Part shown: positions 1 through 13,045 of the stretch, piece after piece
Numbering within the stretch: position 1 is the first letter of the stretch
How the letters are laid out: the number at the start of each line of letters is the position of its first letter
Assembly: GCA_025267735.1 (NCBI GenBank)
Contig: CM046309.1
Span: 33,145,202-33,209,201, forward strand
DNA length: 64,000 bases
Reading direction: 5' to 3'
Source: Mactra quadrangularis
Taxonomy: Eukaryota > Mollusca > Bivalvia > Venerida > Mactridae
The notes under the pieces: generated by a model
Database searches by the model: none
What the model saw: the letters and a program-made list of their open reading frames with translations, nothing else
What the model was told of the DNA's origin: nothing
Translations under genes and position numbers: made by a program

Positions 1-1202
1 CTTATTATATATACATTTTAGATAATTAAGATATATGGTCAATAGATTGTAAAGAATATTGTTTTTGTGCCCGTAACTTCTCCAATGACTTATTGCCCCT
101 ACTAAGAAAATGTTCTGTAATCATTTTTATATAATGAGGAAGATAAGTAATGATGAATTCAAATGATTGTAAACACATACTATGCAAAACAACTTATAGT
201 CAAATTAAAGTCGAAAATTTAGCCATACAAAGACAAATTAAGTGTGTGTAGCCATGACCATGTACAGCGCACTCCGAGTTTGGATATCCCAATTCAATTC
301 TTGCAGATCATGACCTTCCGTGATAGTCCAAAATACCCGGTAAGTCCTATAATCATGGCATTACAGAATTGAGATTCCTGCTCACCTTGCAATAACCAAT
401 TATGCTATAAACATTCATGCAAAATCTAGTTATCAAACATGCATGCAAGGTCTCATTGTTATATTTATGATTCTGAAAAGTTGAAAAGCAACAAATATTA
501 TTGAACATGCGAGCAATAGATTTATGTATACGACATTCCTTCATGCTGGCAATGTTATTATATATTTATATACATGCCTAGAACGTTCTATCTAATCTTG
601 AGTAAAATAATTTGTGGAAACGATGAGCAAATGAATAAAGTTGACACATCTAGTTTCATGAATTCCTTTCCACAGTAAACAATGTTGAGAGGTCAAATCT
701 GCACGGAAATAAGTAAGACTTTCTAGCTACTACTATTGCCATGAAGAACATGTATATCAATCAAATAGATGCTTAAATTATGTCAATGACAGGATGTGTT
801 TTATGATAAGGAATCGCTATTGAATTCAGTAGCTTTAATATTACAATCAATTTTACGATGTACTATTCAAATTAATTTATTGTTTTTCCTTTTTGTTCTG
901 GCGTAAAGGCACACTACTTCAAAATGTTCTATTGAGCTAAAAGCACCCATGTGCGTAGGCCACACGGTAATAAGTAACAGATTATAAATATTCATTTTAT
1001 ATTAATACATTGATTAGGTGTGGTATATGAATGTTCTCATAATGTGGACATTCTGGACATTGAAATTCAACTGAACATGAATTGGGTCGCAATTGACAGA
1101 TTACTTGATTCAATTATATTTCCTGGAAAATTTTCTTTTTGAAGTACTTGAATTTGAACAAAATAAATTCACTTGAAAAACAGTTCATTTAAAAAACCTT
1201 AT
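1..1202. other. AT-rich stretch, no gene seen
   Basis: No reading frame here has codon use, length or splice context suggesting a gene. There is no tandem repeat and I recognise no mobile-element terminus. The DNA is strongly AT-rich, like the other spacers in the window. Confidence 0.5.
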
Positions 1203-1987
1203 TTGCATATGCAAATCATCTGATCATGCTGAATGTGGTTTCATATGACAGCTAGACCCTATAAACATGGGTGCAGGCACATATTTTAAAATCTTATCAT
1301 GATTGGTTATCGCGTTATTAGCGAAAACGGAATTTTGATTATGGCGGACCAAATTTGCATATTATGCTAATTATTCAATGATGACTGGATGTCATCACTA
1401 AATTTTTAAGTCAGCTCTGTTCAAAGGTATAGAAACTGAATCAAAATTATCAAGGCATCAATAGAATGCTAGACAATGGCATAAATATTCATGAAACCAT
1501 GTAATCGTTGAGGCGAAATCCTACAAGTTTTAACGTAATTTGAATATTATGCATATCTTTAGAGCATCATTAACTGATTTAATGTAATTATTTGATATAT
1601 TTGTATTCAATGTATATCGGAAAATTAGCATAACATAAACATATTTTACTCAAAATCTCAATGTAAAAACTACAGACGTTGATTTGTATAGCAAAAAAAC
1701 CGAATATTGTATTTCGTAAATTACCTAATTTGCATAATTTTGCATATTTAAATGATCTGATCAAGCTGATATTAGTACCATGTGATAGATAGACCCTGAA
1801 AACATGGGTATGGATACATATTTTAATTTTGTATCTAAGTTGGTTTTTGAGTTATTAGCGAAAAAAGGAATTTCTATAATGGCGGACTTAATTTGCATAT
1901 TATGCAAATTGCTCAAGGATGACAGGGTGTCTTCACTCGGATTCTTATTCAGCACCTTTCAAAGATATAGAAACTGCAAAAAAACTT
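1203..1987 (+). repeat. Divergent direct repeat, about 1.5 units of ~535 bp
   Basis: The stretches 1203-1447 and 1742-1987 are clearly related direct copies. Shared landmarks, in order, are ATGATCTGATCA-like, AGACCCT..AAACATGGGT, a TTATTAGCGAAAA block, ATGGCGGAC, AATTTGCATATTATGC, GATGACNGG.TGTC and AAAG.TATAGAAACTG. The 290 bp between them (1448-1741) appears only once, so this is one full unit plus a partial one cut off where the ~380-bp satellite begins. No coding capacity is evident; ATGGCGGAC here is just part of the repeat. It may be the arm of a larger element that carries the satellite, but that is inference. Confidence 0.7.
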
Positions 1988-2034
1988 TGTGGGGACTCAA
2001 GTGCACGGTTCACCTCATATACTGCAGGACTAAT

Positions 2035-5000
2035 AGGCATATTGCACGGTATACTTTGCGGCTCTGTTGCCATGGCGCACCTCGGTGTGCGAATGAGATT
2101 TTTTGCAGCTAGGTTGCTAACCCTCTAGGGCACCTGAAAAACGTGTTTAAACACCAAACCCACCACGTTTAGGCACCGAGAATACCCGTGCAGTTCTCGA
2201 TACACCAGGATGAGGGACGAATTTGTGGCTCTGTAGCCACTGCGCATCTCACTGCGCATCTCACTGCGCAGATATGATTTCTGTGAAAATGGGTTGCTAA
2301 CTACGTAGGGCATCGAAAAAATGTGTTCAAACAAGTAACTACATGTAACTACATTAAGGTAGCAAAAAACGCGTGCAAATCTCGGGACACCAGGATGAGG
2401 CGGCCATTTTTGCTGTTCTATAGCCATATATAGGCATATTGCATGGTATATTTTGCGGCTCTGTTGCCATGGCGCACCTCGGTGTGCGAATGTGATTTTT
2501 TGCAGTTAGGTTGCTAACAATCTAGGGCACCTGAAAAACGTGTTTAAACACCGAACCCACCACGTTTAGGTACCGAGAATGCCCGTACAAATCTCGGGAC
2601 ACCAGGATGAGGGGCGATTTTGTGGCTCTGTAGCCACTGCGCATCTCACTGCGCAGGTATGATTTTTCTGCAAATGGGTTGCTAACTACGTAAGGCATCG
2701 AAAAAATGTGTTCAAACAAGTAACTAACTACATTAAGGTAGCGAAAAAACGCGTGCAAACCTCGGGACACCAGGATGAGGCGGCCATTTTTGCTGTTCTA
2801 TAGCCATATATAGGCATATTGCACGGTATACTTTGCGGCTCAGTTGCCATGGCGCACCTCGGTGTGCGAATGTGATTTTTTGCAGTTTGGTTGCTAACCA
2901 TCAAGGGCACCTGAAAAACGTGTTTAAACACGAAACCCACCACGTTTAGGTACCGAGAATACCCGTGCAAATCTCGGGACACCAGTATGAGGGGCGATTT
3001 TGTGGCTCTGTAGCCACTGCGCATCTCACTGTGCAGGTATAATTTTTGTGCAAATGGGTTGCTAACTACGTAGGGCATCGAAAAAATGTGTTCAAACAAG
3101 TAACTAACTACATTAAGGTAGCAGAAAACGCGTGCAAACCTCTGGACACCAGGATGAGGCGGCCATTATTGCTGTTCTATAGTCATATATATGTATAGGC
3201 ATATTGCACGGTATACTTGCAGCTCTGTTGCCATGGCGCACCTCGGTGTGCGAATGTGATTTTTTGCAGTTAGGTTGCTAACCATCTAGGGCACCTGAAA
3301 AACGTGTTTAAACACCAAACCCACCACGTTTAGGTACCGAGAATACCCGTGCAAATCTCGGGACACCAGGATGAAGGGCGAATTTGTGGCTCTGTAGCCA
3401 CTGCGCATCTCACTGCGCTGGTATGATTTTTGTGCAAATGGGTTGCTAACTACGTAGGGCATCGAAAAAATTAGTTCAAACAAGTAACTTACTACATTAA
3501 GGTAGCAAAAAACGCGTGCAAACCTCGGGACACCAGGATGAGGCGGCCATTTTTGCTGTTCTATAGCCATATATATGTATAGGCATATTGCACGGTATAC
3601 TTTGCAGCTTTGTTGCCATGGCGCACCTCGGTGTGCGAATGTGATTTTTTGCAGTTAGGTTGCTAACCATCTAGGGCACCTGAAAAACGTGTTTAAACAC
3701 AAACCCACCACGTTGAGGTACCGAGAATACCCGTGCAAATCTCGGGACACCAAGATGAGGGGCGAATTATTGGCTCTGTAGCCACTGCGAATCTCACTGC
3801 ACAGGTATCATATTTGTGCAAATGGGTTGCTAACTACGTAGGGCATCGAAAAAATGTGTTCAAACAAGTAACTAACTACATTAAGGTAGCAAAAAACGCG
3901 TGCAAACCTCGGGACACCAGGATGGGGCGGCCATTTTTGCTGTTTTTATAGCCATATATAGGCATTTTGCACAGTATACTTTGCGGCTCAGTTTCCATGG
4001 CGCACCTCGGTGTGCGAATGTGATTTTTCGCAGTTAGGATGCTAAACATCTAGGGCACCTGAAAAACGTGTTTAAACACCAAACCCACCACGTTGAGGTA
4101 CCGAGAATATCCGTGCAAATCTCGGGACACCAGGATGAGGGGCGACTTTGTGGCTCTGTAGCCACTGCGCATCTCACTGCGCAGGTAAGATTTTTGTGCA
4201 AATGTGTTGCTAACTACGTAGGGCATCGAAAAAATGTGTTCAAACAAGTAACTAACTACATAAAGGTAGCAAAAAACGCCTGCAAATTTCGGGAAACCAG
4301 GATGAGGCGGCCATTTTTGCTGTTCCATAGCCATATATAGGCATATTGCACGGTATACTTTGCGGCTCTGTTGCCATGGCGCAAGTCGGTGTGCGAATGT
4401 GATTTTTTGCAGTTAGGTTGCTAACCATCTAGGGCACCTGAAAAACGTGTTTAAACACCAAACCCACCACGTTTAGGTACCGAGAATACCCGTGCAAATC
4501 TCGGGACACCAGGATGAGGGGCGAATTATTGGCTCTGTAGCCACTGCGAATCTCACTGCGCATGTATGATTTTTGTGCAAATGGGTTGCTAACTACATAG
4601 GGCATCGAAAAAATGTGTTCAAACAAGTAACTAACTACATTAAGGTAGCAGAAAACGCGTGCAAACCTCGGGACACCAGGATGAGGCGGTCATTTTTGCT
4701 GTTCTATAGCCATATATAGGCATATTGCACGGTATACTTTGCGGCTCTGTTGCCATGGCGCACCTTTGTGTGCGAATGTGATTTTTTGCAGTCAGGTTGC
4801 TAACCATCTAGGGCACCTGAAAAACGTGTTTAAACACCAAACCCACCACGTTTAGGTACCGAGAATACCCGTGCAATTCTCAGGACACCAGGATGAGGGG
4901 CGACTTTGTGGCTCTGTAGCCACTGCACATCTCAATGCGCATGTATGATTTTTGTGCAAATGGGTTGCTAACTACGTAGGGCATCGAAAAAATGTGTTCA

Positions 5001-8000
5001 AACAAGTAACTGACTACATTAAGGTAGCAAAAAAACGCGTTCAAACCTCGGGACACCAGGATGAGGCGGTCATTTTTGCTGTTCTATAGCCATATATAGG
5101 CATATTGCACGGTATACTTTGCGGCATTGTTGCCATGGCGCACCTCGCCGTGCGTATGTGATGTTTTGCAGTCAGACTGCTAACCATCTAGGGCACCTAA
5201 AACGTGTTTAAACACAAACCCACCACGTTTAGGTACCGAGAATACCCGTACAAATCTCGGGACTCCAGGACGAGGGGCGAATTATTGGCTCTGTAGCCAC
5301 TGCGAATCTCACTGCACAGGTATGATATTTGTGTAAATGGGTTGCTAACTACGTAGGGCATCGAAAAAATGTGTTCAAACAAGTAACTCACTACATTAAG
5401 GTTGCAAAAAACGCGTGCAAACCTCGGGACACCAGGATGAGGCGGCCATTTTTGCTGTTCTATAGCCATATATAGGCATATTGAACGGTATATTTTGCGG
5501 CTCTGTTGCCATTGCGCTCCTCGGTGTGCGAATGTGATTTTTTGCAGTTAGGTTGCTAACCATCTAGGGCACCTGAAATACCTGTTTAAACACCAAACCC
5601 ACCACGTTTAGGTACCGAGAATACCCGTGCAAATCTCGGAACACCAGAATGAGGGGCGACTTTGTGGCTCTGTAGCCACTGCGCATCTCACTGTGCAGGT
5701 ATGATTTTTGTGCAAATGGGTTGATAACTACGTAGGGCATCGAACAAATGTGTTCAAACAAGTAAGCAACAAAATGAAGGGAGCAAAAAACGCGTGCAAA
5801 CCTCGGGACACCAGGATGAGGCGGCCATTTTTGCTGTACTATAACCATATATAGGCATATTGCACGGTATAATTTGCGGCTCTGTTGCCATGGCGCATCT
5901 CGGCGTGCGTATGTGATTTTTTGCAGTTAGGTTGCAAACCATATAGGGCACCTGAAAAACGTGTTTAAACACCAAACCCACCTCGTTTAGGAATCGAGAA
6001 TACCCGTGCAAATCTCGGGACACCAGGATGAGGGGCGAATTTGTGGCTCTGTAGCCACTGCGCATCTCACAGCGCAGGTATGATTTTTGTGCAGATGATT
6101 TGCTAACTACATAGGGCATCGAAAAATTGTGTTCAAACAAGTAACTAACTACAATAAGGTAGCAAAAAAAGCGTGCAAACCTCGGGACACCAGGATGAGG
6201 CGGCCATTTTTGCTGTTCTATAGCCATATATAGGCATATTGCACGGTATATTTTGCGGCTCTGTTGCCATGGCGCACATCGGTGTGCGAATGTGGTTTTT
6301 TGCAGTTAGGCTGCTAACTATCTAGGGCACCTGAAAAACGTGTTTAAACACGAAATCCACCACGTTTAGGTACCGAGAATACCCGTGCAAATCTCGGGAC
6401 ACCAGGATAAGGGGCGACTTTGTGGCTCTGTAGCCACTGCGCATCTCACTGCGCATGTATGATTTTTGTGCAAATGGGTTGCAAACTACGTAGGGCATCG
6501 AAAAAATGTGTTCAAACAAGTACATGTAACTAACTTCATTAAGGTAGCAAAAAACGCGTGCAAACCTCGGGACACCAGGATGAGGCGGTCATTTTTGCTG
6601 TTCTATAGCCATATATAGGCATATTGCACGGTATACTTTGCGGCTCTGTTGCCATGGCGCACCTCGCCGTGCGTATGTGATGTTTTGCAGTCACGTTGCT
6701 TACCATCTAGGGCACCAGAAAAACGTGTTTAAACACGAAACCCACCACGTTTAGGTACCGAGAATACCCGTGCAAATCTCGGGACACCAGGATGAGGGGC
6801 GAATTATTGGCTCTGTAGCCACTGCGAATCTCACTGCACAGGTATGATATTTGTGCAAATGGGTTGCTAACTACGTAGGGCATCGAAAAAATGTGTTCAA
6901 ACAAGTAACTAACTACATTAAGGTTGCAAAAAACGCGTGCAAACCTCGGGACACCAGGATGAGGCGGCCATTTTTGCTGTTCGATAGCCATATACATGTA
7001 AAGGCATATTGCACGGTATATTTGCAGCTCTGTTGCCACGGCGCACCTCGGTTTGCGAATGTGATTTTTTTCAGTTAGGTTGCTTACCATCTAGGGCACC
7101 TGAAAAACGTGTTTAAACACCAAACCCACCACGTTTAGGTACCGAGAATACCCGTGCTATCTCGGGACACCAGGATGAGGGGCGAATTTGTGGCTCTGTA
7201 GCCACTGCGCATCTCACTGCGCAGGTATGATTTTTGTGCAAATGGGTTGCTAACTACGTAGGGCATCGAAAAAATGTGTTAAAACAAGTAACTAACTACA
7301 TTAAGGTAGCAAAAAACGCGTGCAAACCTCGGGACACCAGGATGAGGCGGCCATTTTTGCTGTTCTATAGCCATATATATGTTTAGGCGTATTGCACGGT
7401 ATACTTTGCAGCTTTGTTGCCATGGCGCACCTCGGTGTGCGAATGTGATTTTTGCAGTTAGGTTGCCAAATATCTAGGGCACCTGAAAAACGTCTTTTAA
7501 CAACAAACCCACCACATTTAGGTACCGAGAATACCCGTGCAAATCTCGGGACACCAGGATGAGGGGCGATTTTGTGGCTCTGTAGCCACTGCGCATTTCA
7601 CTGTGCAGGTATGATTTTTGTGCAAATGGGTTGCTAACTACGTAGGGCATCGAAAAAATGTGTTCAAACAAGTAACTAACAACAAAAAGGTAGCAAAAAA
7701 CGCGTGCAAACTTCGGGAAACCAGGATGAGGCGGCCATTTTTGCTGTTCCATAGCCATATATAGGCATATTGCACGGTATACTTTGCGGCTCTGTTGCCA
7801 TGGCGCAAGTCGGTGTGCGAATGTGATTTTTTGCAGTTAGGTGGCTAACCATCTAGGGCACCTGAAAAACGTGTTTAAACACGAAACCCACCACGTTTAG
7901 GTACCGAGAATACCCGTGCAAATCTCGGGACACCAGGATGAGGGGCGAATTATTGGCTCTGTAGCCACTGCGAATCTCACTGCGCATGTATGATTTTTGT

Positions 8001-11000
8001 GCAAATGGGTTGCTAACTACGTAGGGCATCGAAAAAATGTGTTCAAACAAGTAACTAACTACATTAAGGTAGCAAAAAACGCGTGCAAACCTCGGGACAC
8101 CAGGATGAGGCGGTCATTTTTGCTGTTCTATAGCCATATATAGGCATATTGCACGGTATAATTTGCGGCTCTGTTGCCATGGCGCACCTTTGTGTGCGAA
8201 TGTGATTTTTTGCAGTCAGGTTGCTAACCATCTAGGGCACCTGAAAAACGTGTTTTAATACCAAACCCACCACGTTTAGGTACCGAGAATACCCGTGCAA
8301 ATCTCAAGACACCAGGATGAGGGGCGATTTTGTGGCTCTGTAGCCACTGCACATCTCAATGCGCATGTATGATTTTTGTGCACATGGGTTGCTAACTACG
8401 TAGGGCATCGAAAAAATGTGTTCAAACAAGTAACTAACTACATTAAGGTAGCAAAAAACGCGTGCAAACCTCGGGACACCAGGATGAGGCGGTCATTTTT
8501 GCTGTTCTATAGCCATATATAGGCATATTGCACGGAATACTTTGCGGCTCTGTTGCCATGGCGCACCTCGGTGTGCGAATGTGATTTTTTGCAGTTAGGT
8601 TTCTAACCATCAAGGGCACCTGAAAAACGTATTAAAACACCAAACCCTCCAAGTTTAGGTACCGAGAATACCCGTGCAAACCTCGTGCACCAGGATAAGG
8701 GGCGACTTTATGGCTCTGTAGCCACTGCGCATCTCACTGCGCAGGTATGATTTTTGTGCAAATGCATTGCTAACTACATAAGGAATCGAAAAAATGTGAT
8801 CAAACAAGTAACTTACTACATTAAGGTAGCAAAAAACGCGTGCAAACATCGGGACACCAGGATGAGGCGGCCATTTTTGCTGTTCTATAGCCATAAATAG
8901 GCATATTGCACGGTATATTTCCGGTCTGTTGCCATGGTGAACCTCGGAGTGCGAATGTGATTTTTTGCAGTTATGTTGTTAACCATCTAGGGTACCTGAA
9001 AAAGCGTGTTTAAACACCAAACCCACCACGTTTAGGTACCGAGAATACCGGTGCAAATCTCGGGACACCAGGTCGAGGGGCGACTTTTTGGCTCTGTAGC
9101 CACTGCGCATCTCACTGCGCAGGTATGATTTTTGTGCAAATGGGCTGCTTACTACGTGGGGCATCGGAAAAATGTGTTCAAACAAGTAACTAACTACATT
9201 GAGGTAGCAAAAAAAGCGTGCAAACCTCGGGACACCAGGATGAGGCGGTCATTTTTGCTGTTCTATAGCCATATATAGGCATATTGCACGGTATACTTTG
9301 CGGCTCTGTTGCCATGGCGTACCTCGGTGTGCGAATGTGATTTTTTTCAGTTAGGTTGCTAACATCTAGGGCACCTGAAAAACGTGTTTAAACAGAAACT
9401 CACCACGTTTAGGTACCGAGAATACCCGTGCAAATCTCGGGACACCAGGTCGAGGGGCGACTTTGTGGCTCTGTAGCCACTGCGCATCTCACTGCGAAGG
9501 TATGATTTTTGTGCAAATGGGTTGCTTAATACGTGGGGCATCGGAAAAAATGTGTTCAAACAAGTAAAAAACTACATTAAGGTAGCAAAAAACGCGTGCA
9601 AACCTCGGGACACCAGGATGAGGAGGCCATTCTTGCTGTTCTATAGCCATATATAGGCATATTGCACGGTATATTTGCGGCTCTGTTGCCATGGCGCACC
9701 TCGGTGTGCGAATGTGATTTTTTGCAGTTAGGTTGCTAACCATCTAGGGCATAAGAAAAACGTGTTTAAACACCAAACCCACCACGTTTAGGTACCGAGA
9801 ATACTCGTGCAAATCTCGGGACATCAGGATGTGGGGCGACTTTGTGGCTCTGTAGCCACTGCGCATCTCACTGTGCAGGTATGATGTTTGTGCGAATGGG
9901 TAGCTTACTACTTAGGGCATCGAAAAAATGTGTTCAAACAAGTAACTAACTACATTAATGTAGCAAATAATGCGTGCAAACCTCGGCACACCAGGATGAG
10001 GCGGCCATTTTTACTGTTCTATAGCCATATATAGGCATATTGCACGGTATATTTGCGGCTTGTTGCCATGGCGCACCTCGGTGTGCGAATGTGATTTTTT
10101 GCAGTTAGGTTGCTAACCATCTAGGGCACCTGAAAAACGTGTTTAAACAACAAACCCACCACGTTTAGGTACCGAGAATACTCGTGCAAATCTCGGGTCA
10201 CCAATATGAGGGGCGATTTTGTGGGTCTGTAGCCACTGCGCATCTCACTGCGCAGGTATAATTTTTGTGCAAATTGGTTGCTAACTACGTAGGGCATCGA
10301 AAAAATGGGTTCAAACAAGTAACTAACTACATTAAGGTAGCAAAGAACACGTGTAAACCTCCGGACACCAGGATGAGGCGGCCATTTTTGCTGTTCTATA
10401 GCCATATACATGTATAGGCATATTGCACGGTATATTTCCGGCTCTGTTGCCATGGTGCACCTCGGTGTGATATTTTGCAGTTATGTTGCTTAGCATCTAG
10501 GGTACCTGAAAAACGTGTTTAAACACCAAACCCACCACGTTTAGGTACCGAGAATACCCGTGCAAATCTCGGGACAACAGGATGAGGGGCGATTTGTGGC
10601 TCTGTAGCCACTGCGCATCTCACTGCGCAGGTATGATATTTTTACAAATGGGTTGCTACCTACGTAGGGCATCGAAAAAATGTGTTCAAACAAGTAACTC
10701 ACTACATTAAGGTTGCAAAAAACGCGTGCAAACCTCGGGACACCAGGATGAGGCGGCCATTTTTGCTGTTCTATAGCCATATATAGGCATATTGAACGGT
10801 ATATTTTGCGGCTCTGTTGCCATTGCACTCCTCGGTGTGCGAATGTGATTTTTTGCAGTTAGGTTGCTAACCATCTAGGGCACCTGAAATACCTGTTTAA
10901 ACACCAAACTCACCACGTTTAGGTACCGAGAATACCGGTGCAAATCTCGGAACACAAGAATGAGGGGCGATTTTGTGGCTCTGTAGCCACTGCGCATCTC

Positions 11001-13045
11001 ACTGCGCAGGTATGATTTTTGTGCAAATGGGTTGCTAACTACGTAGGGCATCGAAAAAATGTGTTCAAACAAGTAACTCATCACATTAAGGTAGCAAAAA
11101 ACGCGTGCAAACCTCGGGAAACCAGGATGAGGCGGCCATTTTTGTTGTTCTATAGCCATATATAGGCATATTGAACGGTATATTTTGCGGCTCAGTTGCC
11201 ATTGCGCTCCTCGGTGTGCGAATGTGATTTTTTGCAGTTAGGTTGCTAACCATCTAGGGCACCTGAAATACCTGTTTAAACACCAAACCCACCACGTTTA
11301 GGTACCGAGAATACCCGTGCAAATCTCGGAACACCAGAATGAGGGGCGACTTTGTGGCTCTGTAGCCACTGCGCATCTCACTGTGCAGGTATGATTTTTG
11401 TGCAAATGGGTTGATAACTACGTAGGGCATCGAACAAATGTGTTCAAACAAGTAACCAACTAAATAAAGGGAGCAAAAAACGTGTGCAAACCTCGGGACA
11501 CCAGGATGAGGCGGCCATTTTTGCTGTACTATAACCATATATAGGCATATTGCACGGTATAATTTGCGGCTCTGTTGCCATGGCGCACCTCGGCGTGCGT
11601 ATGTGATTTTTTGCAGTTAGGTTGCAAACCATATAGGGCACCTGAGAAACGTGTTTAAACACCAAACCCACCTCGTTTAGGAATCGAGAATACCCGTGCA
11701 AATCTCGGGACACCAGGATGAGGGGCGAATTTGTGGCTCTGTAGCCACTGCGCATCTCACAGCGCAGGTATGATTTTTGTGCAGATGATTTGCTAACTAC
11801 GTAGGGCATCGAAAAATTGTGTTCAAACAAGTAACTAACTACAATAAGGTAGCAAAAAAAGCGTGCAAACCTCGGGACACCAGGATTAGGCGGCCATTTT
11901 TGCTGTTCTATAGCCATATATAGGCATATTGCACGGTATATTTTGCGGCTCTGTTGCCATGGCGCACCTCGGTGTGCGAATGTGATTTTTTTCAGTTAGG
12001 TTGCTAACATCTAGGGCACCTGAAAAACGTGTTTAAACAGAAACCCACCACGTTTAGGTACCGAGAATACCCGTGCAAATCTCGGGACACCAGGATGAGG
12101 GGCGACTTTGTGGCTCTGTTGCTACTGCGCATCTCACTGCGCAGGTATGATTTTTGTGCAAATGGGTTGCTTACTACGTAGGGCATCAAATAAATGTGTT
12201 CAAACAAGTAACTAACTACATTAAGGTAGCAAAAAACGCGTGCAAACCTCGGGACACCAGGATGAGGAGGCCATTCTTGCTGTTCAATAGCCATATATAG
12301 GCATATTGCACGGTATATTTGCGGCTCTGTTGCCATGGCGCACTTCGGTGTGCGAATGTGATTTTTTGCAGTTAGGTTGCTAACCATCTAGGGCACGTGA
12401 AAAACGTGTTTAAACACCAAACCCACCACATTTAGGTACCGAGAATACCCGTACAAATCTCAGGACACCAGGATGATGGGCGATTTTGTGGCTCTGTAGA
12501 CACTGTGCATCTCACTGCGCAGGTATGATTATTGTTCAAATGGGTTGCTAACTACGTAGGGCATCGAAAAAATGTGTTCAAACAAGTAACTAACTACATT
12601 AAGGTAGCTAAACACGCGTTCAAACCTCGGGACACCAGGATGAGGCGGCCATTTTTGCTGTTTTATAGCCATACATAGGCATATTGCACGGTATAATTTG
12701 CGGCTCTGTTGCCATGGCGTACCTCGGTTTTCGAATGTGATATTTGCAGTTAGGTTGCTAACCATCTAGGGCACCTGAAAAACGTGTTTAAACACCAAAC
12801 CCACCACGTTTAGGTACCGAGAATACCCGTACAAATCTCGGGACACCAGGATGAGGGGCGACTTTGTGGCTCTGTAGCCACTGCGCATCTTACAGCGCAG
12901 GTAAGAGTTTTGTGCAAATGGGTTGCTTACTACGTAGGGTATCGAAAAAATGTGTTCAAACAAGTAACTAACTACATAAAGGTAGCAAAAAAACGCGTGC
13001 AAACCTCGGGACACCAGGATGAGGCGGCCATTTTTGCTGTTCTAT
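2035..13045 (+). repeat. ~380-bp dimeric satellite array, subfamily I
   Basis: About 29 tandem units with a mean spacing near 380 bp. Landmark CTAGGGCACCTGAAAAACG recurs near 2522, 2904, 3288, 3672, 4051, 4430 and on to 12767. Each unit is two related halves. Half A (~171 bp) starts GTTGCTAACCATCTAGGGCA and half B (~209 bp) starts GTTGCTAACTACGTAGGGCA; both hold GTGCAAA.CTCGGGACACC and AGGATGAGG. Half A carries two perfect hairpins: GTGGCT-CTGT-AGCCAC, and CTGCGCA/TGCGCAG around a 6-nt loop. Half B carries GCGCAC-CTCG-GTGTGC. The first unit (2122-2521) is longer, about 400 bp, because of short internal duplications near 2240-2262 and 2340. Short minus-strand reading frames recur with the repeat but are not genes, because 380 is not a multiple of three and stops fall at random. 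Some satellites sit inside Helitron-like elements, but I see no such termini here. Confidence 0.95.
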
